DNA from: Dehalococcoidia bacterium
Lineage (GTDB): Bacteria; Chloroflexota; Dehalococcoidia; Dehalococcoidales; BS750m-G39
NCBI GenBank assembly: GCA_030615425.1
Contig: JAUWZG010000006.1
Location: 1 to 22,456 of the forward strand
DNA: 22,456 nucleotides
Direction: 5' to 3'
Below the pieces are notes generated by a model. That model was not told the DNA's origin, made no database searches, and was given only the letters and a program-made list of their open reading frames with translations. Position numbers and translations under genes: made by a program. The stretch's first letter is position 1; the number at the start of each line of letters is the position of its first letter. Below, in pieces: positions 14,461 to 21,490 of this stretch.

Positions 14461-14482
14461 GCTATATTACAGGCGATATAGC
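14461..14482. promoter_or_regulatory. ModE-like operator overlapping the modE promoter
   Basis: GCTATAT (14461-14467), eight bases, and ATATAGC (14476-14482) form the same perfect inverted repeat as at 14015-14036. It covers the -10 box and most of the spacer of the promoter at 14464-14493, so binding would shut off modE, giving autoregulation. Confidence 0.75.
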
Positions 14483-14493
14483 GCTGCTGTCAA
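14464..14493 (-). promoter_or_regulatory. Candidate promoter of the modE-like gene
   Basis: On the - strand a perfect -35 box TTGACA (14493-14488) is followed after 18 bases by TAATAT (14469-14464). The transcript would start about 25-30 bases before the GTG at 14431. The operator inverted repeat lies across the -10 box. Confidence 0.55.
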
Positions 14494-14520
14494 ATTTTAC
14501 CCTAGGCAATTGAGTGGTGT

Positions 14521-15195
14521 TTAAGTAAGTCGATATTTAACGGTATCCAGGAACCAGTAGTTATCTCGATTAATAGTTTTGCTCTCCGTCACCTCTACCC
14601 TTCTCTTAAACAAGGGGCCGTTGACCACCAGGGTATGGTATTCGCCGTTTTCCCCGCAAAGGTCAATGTTTTTAGCTTTCAAATACTCCATAAAATTCCT
14701 GTCTACCCGCTTTCCAATCCAGCCCTCATCAATTAGCTCGGCTCTGGCACTGACGATAATGGCTTCAAAGCCAGCGTATATGAAGTCAGTGAAAACCTTC
14801 TCGGGACTCTTACCCCAGAGCGGCTCAACGGCCTCAATTCCCAGTTCACTGCAGACCCTTTCCACCCAGTCTTTATGCTCCTGGAGATAGATATCCCCAA
14901 AAACCATCCCCTTTATGCCATTGGGAAGCAAGCTTCGCACCGCCTCTTTGAACTCCTGCTCGTATCCATCCCACGTGGTCTCTTTCTGTAAAAGAGGGAT
15001 GCCGGTAGCCTGGCTCTGCAGCTGAATCAGCCGGTTTTCTGTCCCATGAAAGCTTACCCGTTTGAATTCCCGGGAAATAAAACTCACCAGGTGAGATACT
15101 TTGTATCCCTGAGTGAGCGCCAGATAACAGGCAAAGCAACTGTCCTTGCCCCCGCTCCAGGACGAAATATAGCTCATAGGGGTCTTCTCAGCCAC
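14521..15195 (-). CDS. PP-loop ATPase of the diphthine-ammonia ligase (Dph6/MJ0570) family
   Basis: The 224-residue protein has the PP-loop SWSGGKDSCFA (residues 12-22) that binds ATP for adenylation, and the family's C-terminal signature GENGEYHTLVVNGPLF. Between them are GDIYLQEHKDWVERVC and the EPLWGKSPEKVF block. In eukaryotes and archaea relatives amidate diphthine on elongation factor 2; bacteria lack diphthamide, so the reaction here is unknown, though an ATP-dependent amidation is a fair guess. The GTG start overlaps the end of purQ by 8 bases; an ATG six codons later (15177) is possible. It ends the purine operon. Confidence 0.85.
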   Translation of the reverse strand: MAEKTPMSYISSWSGGKDSCFACYLALTQGYKVSHLVSFISREFKRVSFHGTENRLIQLQSQATGIPLLQKETTWDGYEQEFKEAVRSLLPNGIKGMVFGDIYLQEHKDWVERVCSELGIEAVEPLWGKSPEKVFTDFIYAGFEAIIVSARAELIDEGWIGKRVDRNFMEYLKAKNIDLCGENGEYHTLVVNGPLFKRRVEVTESKTINRDNYWFLDTVKYRLT

Positions 15196-15958
15196 TCTTG
15201 ACCCACTTCACAGCGTTCAAGAAAATGCCGAAGCCATCCCCATTCTTCCTCGGTGTTTCCCTTGACCACCTTGGATGCTGAGTCCAGCGGATAAAGCGCT
15301 CGGGGTGAGGCATCAGGGCAAAGATACGCCCCGAGGTATCACAGATACCGGCGATATTATCCGCCGAGCCGTTTGGATTGTGAGGATAGCCGGCTTGAAC
15401 GTTCCCCCTCTCATCGGCGTAGCGCACCACCACATTTAACTGCCCCAGTGTTTCCGCTTCCGCCATCACCTTGCCCTCACCATGCGCCACCGGCAAATAC
15501 AAAGCGCTTATTCCTCTGGTGAATATACAGGGGCTTTTCTGGTCAACGCTGAGATAGACCCAGCGACACTCAAACCTATTAGAATCGTTGCCGGCCAGAG
15601 TCAGCCGCTGGCGCTCCCCGTTCTTCAACGGAGGCAGGATGCCGGCTTTAACCAGCACCTGAAAGCCATTGCAGATTCCCAGTATCAGCCCCCCTCGGTC
15701 AACAAACCTCTGGATGTCCTCGCCCAGCTTCAACTTTAGCTCATTGGCTAGAATCTTGCCCGCCGAAACATCATCGCCGTAGGTAAAACCGCCGGGTATG
15801 ACCAGTATCTGGTAATCAGAAATGAACTTATCCCGTCGGACAAGTTCGTTGACATGCGCCGAGTCTACCAGCGAGCCCGCCTGCTCAAAGGCAAATGCAG
15901 TCTCAACATCACAGTTTGTCCCCGGAGCCCTTAAGATTAATGTCCTTACTTTAGCCAT
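15188..15958 (-). CDS. purQ: Phosphoribosylformylglycinamidine synthase glutaminase PurQ
   Basis: PurQ hydrolyses glutamine and hands ammonia to PurL for step four of purine synthesis (FGAR to FGAM). It is a class I glutamine amidotransferase: nucleophile in GLILGICNGFQ (Cys96), oxyanion region IPGGFTYGDD, and catalytic His218 and Glu220 in MPHPERF. The length of 256 residues fits the stand-alone PurQ type. The ATG is 7 bases after the purL stop, with GAGATAGG just before it. A separate purS gene is not present; PurS-like domains lie in the PurL product. Confidence 0.95.
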   Translation of the reverse strand: MAKVRTLILRAPGTNCDVETAFAFEQAGSLVDSAHVNELVRRDKFISDYQILVIPGGFTYGDDVSAGKILANELKLKLGEDIQRFVDRGGLILGICNGFQVLVKAGILPPLKNGERQRLTLAGNDSNRFECRWVYLSVDQKSPCIFTRGISALYLPVAHGEGKVMAEAETLGQLNVVVRYADERGNVQAGYPHNPNGSADNIAGICDTSGRIFALMPHPERFIRWTQHPRWSRETPRKNGDGFGIFLNAVKWVKSG

Positions 15959-15965
15959 CCTATCT

Positions 15966-18821
15966 CTACCATCGCAGCGGCTTCTGCCATGCCTCCTTTA
16001 GTTCGGCAAGAGGGGCTGAAACCACCCTTTCTCCGTTAACGCCATAGACCTCGAGCCTATCGCCTTTGGTCACCTCTCCGATGGCGGCAAATTCCACCCC
16101 TTTCATTGCCTGCTCAAAGCGTCCCTTGTCCTCCGGCGCCACCTCCACCAGGAAGCGGGTGTTGGATTCGGCAAAGAGTATGGTATCGTTGCGGACGATG
16201 GGCTCACCCAGCGGCACTTTACCCAGGTTAAGCGTTATTCCCAACCCCCCGGCGAAAGCCATCTCCGCCGCCGCCACACCGATGCCACCCTCGCTCAAGT
16301 CATGGCAGGCCCTTACTAGACCCTTCTCCATGGCGGCGCTGAGTGTATCCATGAGCTTTTTCCCCTTTTCGGGGTTGACCCGGGGCACCCGGTTGCCGAC
16401 AAAGCCGTGAATAGCATAGTAGTGCGAGCCGCCCAGCTCATTATATGTCGTCCCCACAATATAGAGCCGGTCGCCCTCTTTCTTGCCGTCCATGGATACT
16501 GCCCGGGAGACGGCTTCCATCACCGCCATGGCTGAGATAAGCAGGGTGGGTGGAATGCATATAGTCTCCTTTTCCGTCTTATACTCGTTGTAGAGGCTAT
16601 CCTTGCCCGAGATAAAAGGCGTCCCGTAAGCCAGGGCAATATCGGCGCAGCCCTGCGCCGCCCGCACCAGACCACCAAGCCGGTCTGGCTTCTCTGGGTT
16701 GCCCCAGCTGAAGTTATCCAGTAATGCCACCCGCTTAAGGCTGCCGCCGACGGCAATAACCTGCCTCAGCGCCTCATCGACCGCCGAGGCTGCCATCCAG
16801 TAGGGGTCAATATCGCCGTATTTGGGATTAATGCCGTTGGCGATAATAACCCCCATGTCAGAATCAAGCACTGGCCTGATGATGGCGGCATCACCAGGAC
16901 CATCGTTATTTACTCCCGCTAAGGGCTTGAGAATACTGCCCCCCTGGACTTCATGGTCATACTGGCGGATGACCCACTCCTTGCTGCACACGTTCCACGA
17001 GCTTAAAATTTTCTTTAACTCTTCACCCAAGTCAGACGGCGGGGCAAAGTCAGGTTCAGGGTGTTGAGCCAGCTGCCACACTGCCTCCCTTTCCAGCTGA
17101 GGCAGCCCATTATGCAAAAACTCCATATCAAGGTCGCCCACCAGGTTATCCTGGTAGAAAAGTTTAAGCCGCTTATCATTGGTGAATTCGCCGATGACGG
17201 TAGCTTCAACATCCTCGCTGGCGAAAAGTGAGACCAGCTCCTCAGCCGAAGCCGGGGGTACCGCCAGCAGCATCCTCTCCTGCGACTCGGAAAGCCATAT
17301 CTCCCTATAAGAAAGACCGGAGTATTTCAGCGGCACCTTCTCCAAGTCCACCCGGACGCCGGTTTCGGCGGCCATTTCCCCCACCGCTGATGACAGCCCG
17401 CCGCCGCCGCAGTCGGTAATTCGCCGATAGAGACCTTTATCCCTCGCCCTGAGCAGGACATCAATCATTTTCTTCTCGGTAATGGGGTTACCAATCTGAA
17501 CCGAGCTTGCCGAGACTTCTTCAGACTCCCCGGTTAGCAGCGCCGAGGCGAAGGTGACGCCGTGAATACCGTCCCTCCCCGTCCTGCCCCCCACCACTAC
17601 AACTAAGTCGCCCGGCTGCTGCCTTCCCATCTGAGCCGCGCTCTTGGGCATGAGCCCGATGGTGCCACACAAGACCACCGGGTTGCCCAGATACCGCTCG
17701 TCAAAGAGGATGGCGCCGTTGAGAGTGGGGATTCCCATCCGATTGCCATAGTCAGCCACTCCAGCCCGCACTCCTTTAAGAATACGACGGGGATGGAGGA
17801 CACCAGGAGGAAGCCTGTCGTGGGGGAAGTCGGGAGGGGCGAAGCAGAATACATCGGTACTGGCGATTGGCTTTGACCCCAGGCCGGTGCCCAAAGGGTC
17901 ACGAATTACCCCACCCAGCCCGGTTGCCGCCCCGCCGTAGGGCTCAATGGCTGAAGGATGGTTATGGGTCTCAACCTTAAAACACAGGGCGTAACGACCA
18001 TCAAAATCTATCACCCCTGAGTTGTCCTTGAAGGTGGAAAGGCACCAGGGCTTGTTCAGCTCCTCGGTCACCCTCATGATGGTGCTCTGGAGCAGATTAT
18101 CAATGACCTCTTCCCCCAGCCTTATCTTGGACTTGAATGTCTTATGCTTGCAGTGCTCCGACCAGGTCTGGGCCAGAGTTTCCAGCTCAACATCGGTGGG
18201 ATTGCGGCCTAACCCGGAGAAGTAGCTTTGGATATGCTTTAACTCATTCAGATTTAACTCAAGCTTTTCCTGGCCCAGCCTAGTTAAAGCGTCATCATCC
18301 AGACCCAGTAAATCAACCTCTTCCCGGGAGAACCTGTACTCTACCGAGGGCAGCGACACTCTCTCCCGACCGGTGACCACATGCTGGATTACGCTGTTAA
18401 CCAGCAGCTTACTAGAGATAAGGTCAATGTCGCCAGCGGAAAGCTTGCCCCATAGATAATATCTTTTGGCTGTCCTTACCGACTCAACGGTGGTTATGCC
18501 CAGGTCAAGGATGCCTTTGCTAACACTCTCCTCCACCGGGTCCATCACACCGGGGTTATAGGCAACTTCAACAGCATGGGCGTCCTGTGAGGCAACGGGG
18601 GATGCTTCCCCGATGGAATACTCTTCAACTATAGGGTCAGCCAGCAGTTCCCGGCAGATTAACTCCGCCTCTTTGCGGCTCAGCGCCCCTTCCAGCAGAT
18701 ATACATCGCTGACCCTCACCCGGTCGGCAGTGGCAATGCCAAGGTCGCGGATATCCTTTTGTAATGCCTCTCCACGTGGGTCGGGAAAACCAGACTTTAC
18801 TGAGACCTCAACCCTAAACAA
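15966..18821 (-). CDS. purL: Phosphoribosylformylglycinamidine synthase PurL with tandem PurS domains
   Basis: This ATP-dependent subunit makes FGAM from FGAR and ammonia. The 951-residue protein has two PurS-like repeats (residues 4-71 and 84-151; compare DLGIATADRVRVSDVYLLEG with DLGITTVESVRTAKRYYLWG), then the linker, then the PurL body: WSEHCKHKTFKSKIRLGEE, the substrate site ETHNHPSAIEPYGGAATG (residues 284-301), TDCGGGGLSSAVGEM, a second half with FISGKDSLYNEYKTE, and ACHDLSEGGIGVAAAEMAF. The only possible start is a TTG at 18821, because the frame closes at a TAG upstream with no other start codon; a G-rich AAAGGGGG site precedes it. The fused PurS units replace the small PurS of the Bacillus complex. 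Confidence 0.94.
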   Translation of the reverse strand: MFRVEVSVKSGFPDPRGEALQKDIRDLGIATADRVRVSDVYLLEGALSRKEAELICRELLADPIVEEYSIGEASPVASQDAHAVEVAYNPGVMDPVEESVSKGILDLGITTVESVRTAKRYYLWGKLSAGDIDLISSKLLVNSVIQHVVTGRERVSLPSVEYRFSREEVDLLGLDDDALTRLGQEKLELNLNELKHIQSYFSGLGRNPTDVELETLAQTWSEHCKHKTFKSKIRLGEEVIDNLLQSTIMRVTEELNKPWCLSTFKDNSGVIDFDGRYALCFKVETHNHPSAIEPYGGAATGLGGVIRDPLGTGLGSKPIASTDVFCFAPPDFPHDRLPPGVLHPRRILKGVRAGVADYGNRMGIPTLNGAILFDERYLGNPVVLCGTIGLMPKSAAQMGRQQPGDLVVVVGGRTGRDGIHGVTFASALLTGESEEVSASSVQIGNPITEKKMIDVLLRARDKGLYRRITDCGGGGLSSAVGEMAAETGVRVDLEKVPLKYSGLSYREIWLSESQERMLLAVPPASAEELVSLFASEDVEATVIGEFTNDKRLKLFYQDNLVGDLDMEFLHNGLPQLEREAVWQLAQHPEPDFAPPSDLGEELKKILSSWNVCSKEWVIRQYDHEVQGGSILKPLAGVNNDGPGDAAIIRPVLDSDMGVIIANGINPKYGDIDPYWMAASAVDEALRQVIAVGGSLKRVALLDNFSWGNPEKPDRLGGLVRAAQGCADIALAYGTPFISGKDSLYNEYKTEKETICIPPTLLISAMAVMEAVSRAVSMDGKKEGDRLYIVGTTYNELGGSHYYAIHGFVGNRVPRVNPEKGKKLMDTLSAAMEKGLVRACHDLSEGGIGVAAAEMAFAGGLGITLNLGKVPLGEPIVRNDTILFAESNTRFLVEVAPEDKGRFEQAMKGVEFAAIGEVTKGDRLEVYGVNGERVVSAPLAELKEAWQKPLRW

Positions 18822-18851
18822 GGGCCCCCTTTGCTGACTGTGCTCACCTAT

Positions 18852-18880
18852 ATTCTACTATTGCCACTGAATAATCACAA
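18852..18880 (-). promoter_or_regulatory. Candidate promoter of the purL-purQ operon
   Basis: On the - strand TTGTGA (18880-18875) is followed after 17 bases by TAGAAT (18857-18852). Transcription would start near 18845, leaving a leader of about 25 bases. There is no room for a riboswitch between this site and the TTG. Confidence 0.55.
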
Positions 18881-18940
18881 GTTTAGGTAACCTCACCCCC
18901 TATTATTAGCTTCTATATATGGTTACCCCATCCCCTATGT

Positions 18941-18967
18941 CCCCTTCCCCTTGACAAGGGGAAGGGG
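18941..18967. repeat. Perfect 12-bp hairpin (CCCCTTCCCCTT/AAGGGGAAGGGG)
   Basis: CCCCTTCCCCTT (18941-18952), the loop GAC, and AAGGGGAAGGGG (18956-18967) pair without a mismatch. No T run follows on either strand, so it is not a standard terminator. Confidence 0.85.
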
Positions 18968-18980
18968 AAGATTATTTTAA

Positions 18981-19002
18981 AAGAGGGGCTAACGCCCCTC
19001 TT
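18981..19002. repeat. Perfect 9-bp hairpin next to the repeat block
   Basis: AAGAGGGGC (18981-18989), loop TAAC, and GCCCCTCTT (18994-19002) pair fully. Read on the - strand the stem is followed by TTTTAAAATAAT, so it may also work as a terminator of transcription from the response regulator gene. Confidence 0.7.
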
Positions 19003-19022
19003 AAACTCCCTATAATGTATTT

Positions 19023-19109
19023 GGGGACTTCACCTCTCTTAAACACCCCAACCAAAGCGAGGGTTTAAGGGCGAAGTCCCCATAGGGCGGGTGGGTGGGA
19101 AAAAGACAT
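19023..19109. repeat. Dispersed repeat copy C1 with inverted arms
   Basis: GGGGACTTC (19023-19031) and CTTAAAC (19038-19044) are mirrored by GTTTAAG (19063-19069) and GAAGTCCCC (19073-19081), making an imperfect stem. The right side continues as ATAGGGCGGGTGGGTGGGAA, which on the - strand is the same block order as copies A and B. Confidence 0.7.
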
Positions 19110-19143
19110 AAATTAAAGCGGGGGGGAGGGAAGAGAAACAATA

Positions 19144-19238
19144 CGAGAGTTAAAGAGAGGCGAATACGGGGCCCCCACGAAAACAAAGTTTTTGTGGGGT
19201 AAGAAGCCTCTATTGGGTGGGAGGGTGGGAAGAAAGAC
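19144..19238. repeat. Dispersed repeat copy C2 interrupted by a hairpin
   Basis: The ends match the right copy at 4573-4624: GAGAG and AAAGAGAGG at the left, then CCTCTATTGGGTGGGAGGGT and GGGAAGAAAG at the right. Between them lies an extra segment with a 12-bp stem (19173-19199), where the shorter copy has only TGTAA. Confidence 0.65.
19173..19199. repeat. 12-bp hairpin inside repeat C2
   Basis: CCCCACGAAAAC (19173-19184), loop AAA, and GTTTTTGTGGGG (19188-19199) pair at all twelve positions, one being a G-T pair. Confidence 0.8.
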
Positions 19239-19261
19239 AAACAAAAACAGGGGAACCAATG

Positions 19262-19972
19262 TCACGAAGAGTTACCGCGGAAGTAGTAGCCAACGCCCGG
19301 CTCGGTAATAATATACTTGGGCTGGGCTGGGTCGGGCTCTATCTTCTGGCGCAGATGCCAGATATAGATGCGCACATAATCCAGGTCGTCGGTGTATTCC
19401 CAACCCCACACCTTTTCCAGCAGTTGTTTGTGGGTGAGAATATGGTCGACATTCTGCAAAAGCAGCGCCAGCAGGCGGAACTCTATCGGGGTCAGCCTCA
19501 CCCGCTCTCCATTTACAATAACCTGCCGCTGGGCAATATCCACCGCCAGGAAGTCATCACTAAAGGTAATCCCCCTCCCCCCCTCCTGGGGAGAGGGCAA
19601 CTCGGCACGTCGCATTACTGCCCGCACCCTCGCCACCAGCTCCTTACCCCCCACCGGCTTGGCCAGATACTCATCAGCCCCACAGTCAAGCCCACGCACT
19701 ATATCTTCCTCAGCCTTCTCATGAGCGGTGAGCATAATGACGGGGATATCAGAGATATCACGGATGCGGCTGCAGGTCTGCCAACCATCCATTCTGGGCA
19801 TCACCACATCCAGGAGCACCATATCTGGTCTGTGGGCAAATAAAAGCCGCAGCCCTTCCTTCCCGTTATTGGCGTTAAGCACTTCATATCCCTTTTGAGT
19901 AAGAACCCGCTCAACCAGTCTGCCAAAGGCAGGGTCATCATCAACGATAAGGATTTTCTTTCCTACTGTCAT
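19262..19972 (-). CDS. OmpR/PhoB-family response regulator
   Basis: The 236-residue protein has a receiver domain (about 6-118) with acidic pocket Asp11-Asp13, phospho-acceptor Asp55 in LLDVVMPRMDG, Thr82 in MLTAHE and Lys105 in LAKPVG, followed by a winged-helix DNA-binding domain (about 138-234: IEFRLLALLLQN, LDYVRIYIWHLRQKIEPDP, GVGYYF). The frame extends upstream to 20122, but the ATG at 19972 begins the family sequence (MTVGKKILIVDDD) and has AAGGAG 11 bases upstream. No histidine kinase is beside it, so its signal and targets are unknown. The linker SPQEGGRGIT is encoded by a GC-rich hairpin. Confidence 0.92.
   Translation of the reverse strand: MTVGKKILIVDDDPAFGRLVERVLTQKGYEVLNANNGKEGLRLLFAHRPDMVLLDVVMPRMDGWQTCSRIRDISDIPVIMLTAHEKAEEDIVRGLDCGADEYLAKPVGGKELVARVRAVMRRAELPSPQEGGRGITFSDDFLAVDIAQRQVIVNGERVRLTPIEFRLLALLLQNVDHILTHKQLLEKVWGWEYTDDLDYVRIYIWHLRQKIEPDPAQPKYIITEPGVGYYFRGNSS
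19573..19597. repeat. GC-rich hairpin inside the response regulator linker
   Basis: CCCTCCCCCC (19573-19582), a 5-base loop, and GGGGAGAGGG (19588-19597) pair at nine of ten positions. It lies within the coding sequence, in frame, between receiver and DNA-binding domains, and resembles the C/G-run hairpin at 18941-18967. Confidence 0.6.
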
Positions 19973-20115
19973 CTCTATCAGGTTCTCCTTACATGCCAAT
20001 TGTATCACAAATGGCATAAAGATGCCACAAGGCATCAAAATCGCACCACTCAAAAAGAAGGAAAGCGGAGGAAGGATGTTAGCGCCAAGGTAAGCCTGGA
20101 GAGAGGCAGATTTGC

Positions 20116-20313
20116 CTACCACCCCACTCTGGAGACAGTGATTATATCAGCCTCAGAATCGAGCCAGTGGCCAAATACCGCCTCCGGCGGGGCATCTTCC
20201 AAGATGAGTCTCTTTACTTCCCAATACCTCCCCTGATACTGAGGGATTTGTTCCTCATCTTCATCAAATACTAAAACCACATCATTGGGGCATCTAATAA
20301 CACTTCTAATCAT
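20116..20313 (-). CDS. Small acidic protein of unknown function (65 aa)
   Basis: The product begins MIRSVIRCPNDVVLVFDEDE, continues with QIPQYQGRYWEVKRLILEDA, and ends PPEAVFGHWLDSEADIITVS and RVGW. It is acidic, with one cysteine, no membrane segment and no signal peptide. The patterned mix of strand-like and helical parts and a GGAG site 8 bases before the ATG argue for a real gene. I do not recognise a characterised family. It precedes the response regulator in the same direction with a 143-base gap, so co-transcription is possible but not shown. Confidence 0.6.
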   Translation of the reverse strand: MIRSVIRCPNDVVLVFDEDEEQIPQYQGRYWEVKRLILEDAPPEAVFGHWLDSEADIITVSRVGW

Positions 20314-20380
20314 TGTTGTTCTCCGTCTTTATCACGCCTTAATCTTAAGCCATGGCAATTAATTAGCCATAAAATTGGCG

Positions 20381-20409
20381 TTTAGATTTCATTAAAATTC
20401 AACTATAAT
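20381..20409 (+). promoter_or_regulatory. Candidate promoter of the DrrAB-type exporter genes
   Basis: TTTAGA (20381-20386) is followed after 17 bases by TATAAT (20404-20409). A second TATAAT at 20434-20439 has no clear -35 box but could be an alternative start. The leader to the ATG at 20476 would be about 35-60 bases. Confidence 0.5.
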
Positions 20410-20475
20410 GTAGTGATAATTGTCTGGCAGGTATATAATAGCTAGCGGAGTCTCAAGGTTAAAAGGAGAGAAAGG

Positions 20476-21465
20476 ATGCCAAAAAGCCATATTATTGAGT
20501 TGGAACACCTGGTAAAGAACTACGCCGACCTGGCAGCAGTAGATGACATCAGCTTTGCTGTTGACGAGGGTGAGGTCTTTGGTCTTCTTGGCCCCAATGG
20601 AGCGGGAAAGACAACGGTAATCAATATTCTGTGCACCCTGTCCAAGCCGACCTCGGGCAAGGCATTAATCAATGGCTTTGACGTCGTCCGTCAACGGAGC
20701 CAGGTGCGTCAATGCATCGGGCTGGTATTCCAAGACCCCAGCCTTGATGAACGGCTGACCGCCCTGGAGAACCTGGAGTTCCACTCCCGAGTATATAGTA
20801 TCCCCGCCTCAGTGAGCAAGGAAAGGATTGAGCAGATGCTGAGGATGGTCGAGCTATGGGAGAGGCGCCGCGACGTAGTCAAAACCTTCTCTGGTGGCAT
20901 GAAACGCCGCCTTGAGATTGCCCGCGGTCTCATCCACCACCCCAAGGTGCTTTTCCTGGATGAGCCCACCCTTGGGCTTGACCCCCAGACCCGCCGCCGC
21001 CTCTGGGATTTCATCCTCGGCTTACGGAAGACGGAGGGAACCACTATCTTCCTCACCACCCACTACATGGATGAAGCCGAGTATGCCAGCCGCATTGCGG
21101 TCATGGATTATGGCAAGATAATCGCCCTGGATAACCCCAAGGGGCTGAAGGGCATGGTGGGTGGAGATATGATTACCTTAAGCGCGGTGGATAACCAGAG
21201 GGCTCAAGCCGAACTACAGGAGCGATATCACATCCAGGCCAAGGGTGATGGTGAGCAGCTAACCTTTGAAATTGACAATGGCGACAGGTTTATCCCTACG
21301 TTAATAAAGGAGCTTGGCACCGAGATACTCAGCATCAGCCTGCGCCGACCCACCCTGGATGATGTCTTCCTCAAGCTAACCGGACACCAGCTCAGGGATG
21401 AAGCGGTTAAGAGCGAGCTAAAAGAGATGGCGCGACAGTTTGGTCGCCATCAGAGAAGGCACTAA
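20476..21465 (+). CDS. ABC-2 type exporter ATPase, DrrA-like
   Basis: The 329-residue ATPase drives export through the membrane protein encoded next. It has Walker A (GPNGAGKTT, residues 39-47), the Q-loop VFQDPSLDERLTALENL, the signature FSGGMKRRLEIARGL, Walker B VLFLDEPTLGLDP and the H-loop FLTTHYMDEAE. After residue 220 a C-terminal domain of the type found in DrrA (DUF4162-like) ends with LRRPTLDDVFLKLTGH. DrrA relatives export antibiotics, lipids or polysaccharide; the substrate here is unknown. AAAGGAG lies upstream of the ATG. Confidence 0.9.
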   Translation: MPKSHIIELEHLVKNYADLAAVDDISFAVDEGEVFGLLGPNGAGKTTVINILCTLSKPTSGKALINGFDVVRQRSQVRQCIGLVFQDPSLDERLTALENLEFHSRVYSIPASVSKERIEQMLRMVELWERRRDVVKTFSGGMKRRLEIARGLIHHPKVLFLDEPTLGLDPQTRRRLWDFILGLRKTEGTTIFLTTHYMDEAEYASRIAVMDYGKIIALDNPKGLKGMVGGDMITLSAVDNQRAQAELQERYHIQAKGDGEQLTFEIDNGDRFIPTLIKELGTEILSISLRRPTLDDVFLKLTGHQLRDEAVKSELKEMARQFGRHQRRH

Positions 21466-21490
21466 AGCACTTGGTGACGTAAGGAGAGTT

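Larger units (their letters stand above)
18822..19261. other. Gene-free, hairpin-rich intergenic region
   Basis: These 440 bases between purL and the response regulator hold the purL promoter at one end and then a chain of inverted repeats, each listed separately. An open frame at 19010-19240 on the - strand is made only of the repeat and is low in complexity. I see no credible coding gene or known RNA here. Confidence 0.75.

Noticed and set aside
3790..19238. CRISPR array as an explanation of the repeats
   Set aside because: The copies are few, far apart, variable in length and in both orientations, with no regular spacers and no cas genes.
19010..19240. 76-residue open frame on the - strand
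   Set aside because: Its sequence is the intergenic repeat; Pro/Phe-rich low-complexity translation with no ribosome site.
19973..20122. N-terminal extension of the response regulator
   Set aside because: The extra residues are not like a receiver domain, and the ATG at 19972 begins the usual KKILIVDDD sequence.
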